A DNA stretch of 64,000 nt, taken from the NCBI GenBank assembly GCA_940671915.1, contig CALNVZ010003434.1:26693692-26757691 (forward strand), given 5' to 3'. A program made the translations under genes and the position numbers. The stretch is from Paracentrotus lividus (lineage: Eukaryota > Echinodermata > Echinoidea > Camarodonta > Echinidae). The first letter of the stretch is position 1. Every line of letters starts with the position of its first letter. Below, one piece after another: positions 56,835 to 64,000 of the stretch. A model generated the notes under the pieces. It ran no database searches. It worked only from the letters and a program-made list of their open reading frames with translations, and was not told the origin of the DNA.

Positions 56835-57601
56835 CCCTAATCTGCCCGGGCTCTTTTTGAAAATGCACAGCCCGGGGGGGGGGCTAATTTAGCCCCCCCC
56901 TGAGATCTCGGCCGTTGATCGCGCGATCGCGACGAAAATTTGCACGCGCGTCCCCTGTGGCGTAATCTCCGTAACTGCACACTTAATTTTTCCGAAAAAT
57001 GTTTCATTTTAATTATGTATGCTAATTATGCTAATTTATGCATGAAATCATACTTTTTGCTCTAATTCACTAAATATAGCTCCTAGAATGCCAATTTTTG
57101 GTGTGAATCTTCTTTATAGCATTCCTATCAATTGTACTTGAAAAAACTTCCGTTATCAAAATTAATTTCTTATGTATTTTATTGTTTTTTGAATTTCTTA
57201 TGTATTTCTTTGTTTTTTTGACCTTTTTATTTCTATTGTTTTTTCGACAAAATTGGTCCGCGACATTATTTCTGTCATAAATAGCAACAAATCAAGTGAT
57301 TATTATCAATAAAAGCAAAATTAATCACTCATTTATGAATTTTAGCTGAAAACACAATTTGTATTGACTTTGTACATGAAATCACGTTTTTGAGCAATTT
57401 TGGGTCTGACGCACGTGTACAAAATTATGCGTAACTCGTGAACCAAGTACCCGGGGGTCGCGAATTTGGTCTCAAAAGATGCGCAAGACTTCAAAGAAAA
57501 AACTCATGAAGCACCGCGGCTTCAGCTTGTCACGTCAAAAATTTATCGCGAAAAATGTCGAGGGGGGGGGCTAAATTAGCCCCCCCCCGGGCAGATTAGG
57601 G
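56835..57601. mobile_element. TTAA-flanked transposon with CCCTAATCTGCCCGGG ends
   Basis: Perfect inverted ends CCCTAATCTGCCCGGG and CCCGGGCAGATTAGGG are bordered by TTAA (56831-56834 and 57602-57605). Ends starting CCCTA with a TTAA duplication are typical of piggyBac. Subterminal palindromes 'ggggggctaatttagccccc' lie inside each end. No transposase is encoded. At 57147-57220 it contains two degenerate units of the same 'tttcttatgtatttctttg' motif as the minisatellite at 10291-10991. Confidence 0.85.
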
Positions 57602-58107
57602 TTAAAACAGGAAACGACTGTCCCCTTCACTGATTGTCAGCTCCCCCGAGAGACAGGCGTGAAGTGATCGCCTCATCCTGGAGGTCGGTCTGCTATGGTT
57701 AATAGCAGAAAATATTAATGAAAACAGGAACAACACGTGGTAACAACAAGTAACAAATTCACCTGTTGTGCTTTTAAAATAATAATAAAATATGTAGAAT
57801 TCACGAAAAAGAGATGTACCATTTGATCTTTCATGTTCAACGTCTAATATAGCTTTAATTAGCCTTGTATTTTATTCCATTATTTTGAATTCATATATGA
57901 AGGGTTATTCTTCACGTGAAATTTTGAAATGATTACTATTTGTAGAAATCATAAGTATTATTTTGTGTAATTCTCATAGGCAATTGAATATATCACGAAT
58001 ACCTACAAGACTTCATACAACCTTGGATAAAGGAAACCTAGACATTTTTACTTTTCCTGAAAGGTTCCATCACGTCCATCTCAATTTAAATATTCAGTTT
58101 CATTTAA

Positions 58108-58689
58108 AGGAAACCAATACCAAAGGAAATAATCACTTTCATAGGAAAGAGCATAATGACAGGAGCAATTTAGAAAAAGTTTTATCAAAATCGGTTATAA
58201 AATAAGAGAGTTATGGAAGTTTAAAAAGTCTCGTTTTACCTTCTATGGGGATCCTCGAATTGGCAACATGAGCTTCAAAATGGCCGATTTTATGGACAAC
58301 TCTCCATTGGTTTTGTACACAAATTTTCAGATTTTCCCCATTTTCTTTCAAAATATGTCTTACCTCCTTCTGATCTCAACATATGTTGTGTGAAATATAT
58401 TTTTCCATTGCATATTTTCAGCTCAGAAGTAAATAAGACATATTTTGAAAGAAAATGGGGAAAATCTGAAAATTTGTGTACAAAACGAATGGAGAGTTGT
58501 CCATAAAATCGGCCATTTTGAAGCCGATGTTGCCAGTTTGAGGATCCCCATAGAAGGTAAAACGAGACTTTTCAAACTTCCATAACTTTCTTATTATATA
58601 ACCGATTTTGATGAAACTTTTTTTTAACTTGCTCCTCTGATTGTGCTTTTTCATATAAAAATGATTAATTCCTTGGGTATTGGTCCCCT
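58108..58689. mobile_element. TTAA-flanked foldback MITE with long arms
   Basis: The ends AGGAAACCAATACC and GGTATTGGTCCCCT are inverted and bordered by TTAA (58104-58107 and 58690-58693). The arms are about 250 bases each, for example 'gaaaatggggaaaatctgaa' against 'ttcagattttccccattttc'. The frames at 57963-58205 (+) and 58418-58729 (-) are mainly the two arms. Confidence 0.85.
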
Positions 58690-58699
58690 TTAACCACAT

Positions 58700-60600
58700 G
58701 TAAACATTCAACCGAACTTTAAAACACAATTCCTGAGACCGAATAACACGAATATCTTCTGCACCAATCTTGCTTTAATTACCATGTAAGCTCCTCGTTC
58801 ACTTACACATCTCGACAGGATCCAACCTTGATGATAATGGGCTTTGGCACTGGCTGTCATCTCATGATTGGGCAACCTTCTAGTGGTGTTGGTTAAAATG
58901 CATGAACTATATGAAAGGACATAAATATGAAAGAGGTTCTTAGCAAAGATTATACGAGCTAAAATCATTTTCTTTATAAATGTTTTAAGATAGAAATCTA
59001 GCATACTAATATTTCACAAATGGCAGACGTTTTAATTGATTTCCCTTTTTTTCCTATTCATTATCCGGGAAAAGTAGAATTCCTTTTTTCAATCAATTCA
59101 CACACTTTCCTCCTCGCTGTACATAGGAGATGAAATTTGCCCGTGCATTTACCTTTTTTGCCGTATTTACAACGTAAAAGTACAGCAAGATAGAGTCCAA
59201 CTGTTGACAATTGTTACATAAGTAACCATGAAGGTGATTATGACAAATAAAAATAACCAAGTGCCCATGGTTTCGTATATTAATATACAGCTAATGATTA
59301 TGGACTTTCGTTCATCCTCATTGTCTCATACATCTGCAAAGTTTAACGGCCATGTAGTCTCACATGTATAATAAATCCATTTCTTAACTCCTAAGAATAG
59401 TTTCCCCATCGCCTTGCTCATTATAGGCCTTCCTCTCAAATCTCCGATTTAGCATGACATGCATGAGGGTTTGTCATGTGAAACCCTCAAAGCTACTCCC
59501 CGAGCAAAAATCTGAAATTTACAGGAACTGCTGTTAATGTTTTTTTTCTTCAATAAATTGTACACCTGCTGATAAACTGCAATTATTTAGAGATACAGTA
59601 CTTTCTTTGGGTATACTGCACATTTGTAATGAATTAATATTATTCTTTTTAAACGAGGAATCTCATTCATATTTTTGCTTTAAATTAATGAAATAGAGAT
59701 TGCGTTGAGAACAATATTCTCTTTTGTCCTTTTATTGATTTGATATAAGATATGTAGGTGATGCAACTGTATCTTTAAACATATCACATTTGCCAACTTA
59801 AATGTCACTTTATGAGGGGGCAAACGTTTCAACACAATTTGGCGGGCAGACTTGGCAGATGATTCTGATCTCAATGAAACTCTGGCCTGAGTTTATGTTT
59901 TAAAATAAAATGTTGTATGCTTGTGGGAACAGAATACTTACGAACACAAACCATTCCCATCTTTCAGGATATTACTCTTCTTAACTCGGGAGTCAGATGA
60001 GCCCATAATTACCAGTTTTGTTTAATAGAACACAATGTCTGGAAGTCCATCTCAGTGATGAGCGATACAGTGTGTGTCTAAAATCAGCATGAAAGGCACC
60101 GATGTCAAGTTTTTCATAACAAATAGATATGTGTGTATACAGTATCTGCGTCAAGATACAGACCCCCACATCCCATCTTAAGATCGAGGTCAGATAAGAA
60201 CTCATCTCTAAGAAAATGGACGTATGGATTTTAAAGGAGAAAAGTCTCTTAAAGAAGCTGATTTAGGCCTTAAGGTTCAGGGAAAAACCCTCGAACATTC
60301 AATGAGACAATTATAACCATGTAGCAAAATTAAAAATATCAAGTTTTCGACCAACTTCCGCCCTTCCGCCCCTTAAGCAAACATTAATAGAATATTTCAA
60401 AACATTGTTTAATAAACTGAGATTACCAAAATTGATATTGTACCTTACAGAAGCTTTGTTCCATGATTTAACTAAGTTTGCATGATTTATAACAAGCCTG
60501 TTAATGAGGATTTTCCAGAAAAGGGGCTATTCACTTGATTTACGTGATCTTTTAAATTCTTGCCACAACTTGACAATTACTGTCGTTCGATGACTCTTAA
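58700..60600. other. intergenic DNA without recognised features
   Basis: AT-rich with no convincing coding exon or repeat ends. Confidence 0.5.
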
Positions 60601-60604
60601 TAGT

Positions 60605-60712
60605 TGGTGTTTCCATAAACTTGGCACCCTGACACTCCTTACACCCTTACCCTATAGGGTAAGGGTTATGTTTAGGGCCCAGATGTCAAGTTATAGAAAC
60701 ACCCTTTAAGGT
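60605..60712. repeat. hairpin-forming foldback with a perfect 24-base palindrome
   Basis: The central palindrome at 60643-60666 is acccttaccctatagggtaa plus gggt. The outer arms 'ggtgtttccataaacttg' and 'caagttatagaaacacc' are nearly complementary. It is about 108 bases overall, probably a tiny MITE, and is followed by 'ctttaagg'. Confidence 0.7.
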
Positions 60713-62744
60713 TCAGTGCTATCAGGGTTGTAGCCACAAAATGGAAATTACTGGTAGGTCAGTAAGAATTTGGGGGTTGTACCTTTAAGTCTTGAAGCAT
60801 CTACTCAAGATAGGTATTTTGAATGAGGGAAGACAGAATGATGATAAATGTTCATTTATCATCATCCCCATTATCTGGCCAAATTATCACGTGACATAGC
60901 CCAATGGCGTCTGACCTTAGATTGACCCTTGACCCTATGGTGTTTGTGAAGAGTCTTTTTTTGACAGTAATGGCTTCTGTGATACGATGTCATTCTTGCT
61001 TGACCTATTTTTATTTTTCTCTCATTTGTTGCAAGACGTCGAACTCACGCTAAAGAAAATAATGACATGTTTTCGTCAGCAGTTTTTTGTTGTTGTATTT
61101 TTATTAGTCAATAGTTTTGATATCATCATGTTACCACACACACGCACACACACCAACCACACACACATACACCCACACCCACACGCACACACATATCTTT
61201 CCATCGACAAGAACCTTCAGCAATTCCTAGCTCCCTAAACACCACTATGCAACCCAACGAAAACATTTCAGCAATTAATTAAATACCCCCTTCACAAAGT
61301 TAACGAATTTCTTTGATAAAGATGGAGACACATCTCCTTGATGCCCATTTGTTTGAACCATTAGGCCAATGTATATCCATACAAGTAGTCTGCACTTTGT
61401 TTAATATCAATGCATTATCTTTCAAAGTTTTAATGCACGCAATTTTGGTATACTACGTAATTTTGCTTCATATCCCTTAATAATATCTTTTCATAGATTC
61501 TCATGTCATTAATTTATGATATTTTAGAGATGATGATGTGGGGTCCGTCAACCTAGAAATTTGATTTATTTCAAAGAAGCGCAACTTGATATGACTGAAA
61601 TATCTTCATTCTTCATCGATGTGTGATCATGGTGGGTTTAGTTTATCTTTCAAACACTCCCTCATGGAAGAAAAAGGTATGTCTTGTACGATCATAAATA
61701 TATTATCAGCTGGCAGATTGATAGGTTGTAGCTCCCATACCGGCATTATACACGTACTTGAACTGTTTGTGGGTCATGCTCTCGACTCAAATTGATACGG
61801 TAATTGCAAATTTATAGTTCCCCAGACATAGAGCATCCAGAACTATGCTATGGGTCAGCCTCGGATGCTGATAATGACCTTAAAGATAACATTATTACAA
61901 TACAGGAGTTGAGCAAACTTGATATGTTTTCATGTGTATTGACTTTGCGTTTGGCTTGCTATTCAGTTTTGAAAGTTTAATTTGTTTTCACACGAATAAT
62001 AATTATTGTGTCATAGATGTGTTATATAATTGTATAAATATTGTTTGAGCAATTAGTTAAGTAGAGGAAGTAATGCAGACATACATATCAAAACTATTAG
62101 TAGAACATTTAATTTCTTTTACTTTTTTTCGTTATCACTTCAAAAGTCAAGTATAGAAACTAAAACATAAAACCATCTTTACCATGAGCAAAGATTCAAA
62201 CAGACTCTAGCAAATTTAACAGCCATATAAATGACAATTTGGGGAGGGGCGTTTCATGGAAAGTGTTTAGGCCTTAGATGTAATCAAATTGTCAGTGTAA
62301 AAATCACGGCTTTAAAAACCTCTAATTATCAGCCAACATTGTCGTGCCTATCTCTGAACAAAAGAAAACTTTATACAGTCAATCTACTCGTGACATTTAT
62401 TATTTGCAATTAAATTTAGGATTTCGTGATATACCGGTAAGGATCTGTCAGTAGAACGGAAAGGGAAGTCAGTAGCATGATTGATAATCATTGAATGGTG
62501 TGTTAATTGATAGGTGGAGGATCACTGTCAACGTTAGGACCTTTTAACCTTAAACCACGACAGATAATACATGTAGCTATTTACCTATCTGATTGGCCTC
62601 ATCATTCCACGTGATGTTAATACGTTGTTAACGTTTTATAACATCTAGATAGAGAAGGTAATATCAGGTACAATCATGATGATGATTGGTCTACTAGTGA
62701 GGAAAAGCATCCCATTTTTATGTATCGAGTTGAATGGAGATAAG
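60713..62744. other. intergenic DNA with a CA microsatellite
   Basis: (CA)n lies at about 61135-61195. Otherwise the DNA is AT-rich with no gene or element recognised. Confidence 0.55.
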
Positions 62745-62745
62745 A

Positions 62746-63256
62746 GTAATGCGGCGGTCACAACACTTCGTAGGCTACGGGGCACGTGCCATCAACGTAG
62801 CCTGCGTCGCATGTACAATGCATGCACAGGCCGTTGGTCAATTTCTGCGATTCCTGCGTTTCTGTAGTAATGCGGCGGTCACAACTCGCCGTACCTTCGA
62901 CGTGCAACTCTCTACGACCGATTTCGTAGAAAAATCGTGCAGCGGAGGTACCTCGAAGGTACAATGCATGTACGACGTACAGGAGGTTTTTACAATACCC
63001 TTCCTACAGAAACGCAGGAATCGCAGAAGTTGACCCAGGACCTGTGCATGCATTGCACATGCAACGCAGGCTACGTCGATGGCACGTGCCCCGTAGGCTA
63101 CGACGAGTTGTGACCGCCGCATTAGGGTATTGGAAAAACTTCCTGCACGTCGTACATGCAACGTGCCTCCGAGGTACCTGCGCTGCACGATTTTTCTACG
63201 AAATCCATCGTAGGGAGTTGCACGTCGAAGGTACGGCGAGTTGTGACCGCCGCATA
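62746..63256. mobile_element. interlocked GC-rich palindromes (A-B-A'-B')
   Basis: Four blocks of about 125-135 bases form the order A (62746-62866), B (62867-62999), A' (63000-63125) and B' (63126-63256). A' is the inverse of A and B' the inverse of B. A and B both begin 'taatgcggcggtcacaac', and A' and B' both end 'gttgtgaccgccgcat'. The blocks are far richer in GC than the surroundings. Frames on both strands here are palindrome shadows. Confidence 0.8.
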
Positions 63257-63690
63257 ATGTGTGTGGGTTTATTTTAAATTGTATTCATCTGCATATTTAT
63301 GTTTATGATGTTACGCTGTTTTAACTCATTGACATGGTCGCGAGAGTTGCAAAATGTTTCCACCAATTTGGCTTAAAATCGAATAATAAATCTTAACATT
63401 TATAGGCCTTAGACCTATTCGAAAGAACTTTTGATTCAGATTGTTGGATTTAACAAAATTTTATACTTCATAAGGAACCTTACACTTGATAAAGTGAAAC
63501 TCTATAACATAGTTAGTTTGTGGTTATAAATCCTTGTAAGAACTATTCATTACCTTTAAACTTTTCACCTCTATGAAGATGTATCTATCCTAGTAGAGAT
63601 GAGTCAACTGAGCATGTATCTTTATCCCTCCTAATTGTTTTCAAATGTGCCATGGCGGATTGCAAGGAATCCTAGCAATGATGGATGCAT
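63257..63690. other. unique AT-rich DNA
   Basis: I see nothing recognisable in this stretch. Confidence 0.5.
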
Positions 63691-63699
63691 TATGGATTG

Positions 63700-63924
63700 T
63701 ACATATGTTCAGCTCGTATTATTTTGATCTCATTTCACACTCCATCTGCATGGGCTCTTGCGGGTGTGGGTGATGATGTGGGTTAGGGTAAAGGTGTGAG
63801 TGAGGTTCGGTGGGTATGTGTGTGTGTATATGGGTTTGTGTTCAGGTCGTATTATTTTGATCTCATTTCACACAATCAATCTGGGCCCTTGAGGGTGTGG
63901 GAGATGGTGGGTCTGTGGATGAGG

Positions 63925-63955
<31 letters not shown>

Positions 63956-64000
63956 TGTTCAGCTCTTATTAGTTTGATCTCATTTCACACTCTGTATGGG
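63700..64000 (+). repeat. tandem repeat of about 130 bp with GT-rich spacers, truncated by the window end
   Basis: Three units start near 63707, 63838 and 63957, each with 'gttcag(g/c)tc', 'ttgatctcatttcacac', then 'gggtgtggg' and a GT run. The third unit is cut off at 64000. Confidence 0.85.

Noticed and set aside
62676-63277. Arg/Cys-rich frames of 63-116 codons on both strands
   Set aside because: They mirror each other across the A-B-A'-B' palindrome and have no motif.

Overview
The window is metazoan nuclear DNA: AT-rich, intron-rich and dense in microsatellites and inverted-repeat transposons. GT-AG introns, TATA boxes, AATAAA sites, LINE and SINE tails and a pancreatic-type procarboxypeptidase all point to an animal. 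LINE 3' tails, foldback MITEs and frequent 'taggcct' motifs resemble echinoderm DNA, so a sea urchin or close relative is my best guess. That is an inference from style, not a search result.

Bases 1-16,400 hold an intact ten-exon gene on the + strand (1690-12818) for a secreted zinc carboxypeptidase of the M14A (A/B) family, 418 residues long, with all catalytic and zinc-binding residues. Its introns carry a TA-flanked transposon with a nested tRNA-type SINE, a TTAA-flanked transposon filled with a 51-bp minisatellite, and a long GAT microsatellite.

Bases 16,400-39,060 hold a tandem paralogue of that gene in the same orientation, with the same ten-exon layout and the same TATA-to-ATG spacing. 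Exons 1, 2, 3, 5 and 7 remain open. Exons 4, 6, 8, 9 and 10 carry indels, stops or weakened splice sites, so I call it a pseudogene. Its introns are swollen by insertions. These include an R4/Dong-like LINE sitting inside a (TTA)n microsatellite next to exon 6, a 1.2-kb foldback transposon, an AACGTT-rich repeat, a foldback carrying a 64-bp minisatellite, and PIF/Harbinger-like MITEs. Intron 1 holds a degenerate tandem array that looks copied from the exon 1/intron 1 boundary.

Bases 39,060-64,000 are gene-poor. They contain LINE fragments, further foldback elements (several with TTAA flanks), a GC-rich interlocked palindrome near 63 kb, and a GT-rich 130-bp tandem repeat running off the end. 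One plausible first coding exon with a signal peptide (49008-49108, +) and two or three unidentified exon-like open stretches on the - strand are the only hints of other genes.

The functional story is small: one working digestive-type procarboxypeptidase B-like enzyme, one decaying duplicate, and a heavy load of non-autonomous transposons. No CRISPR, operon or prokaryotic feature is present.
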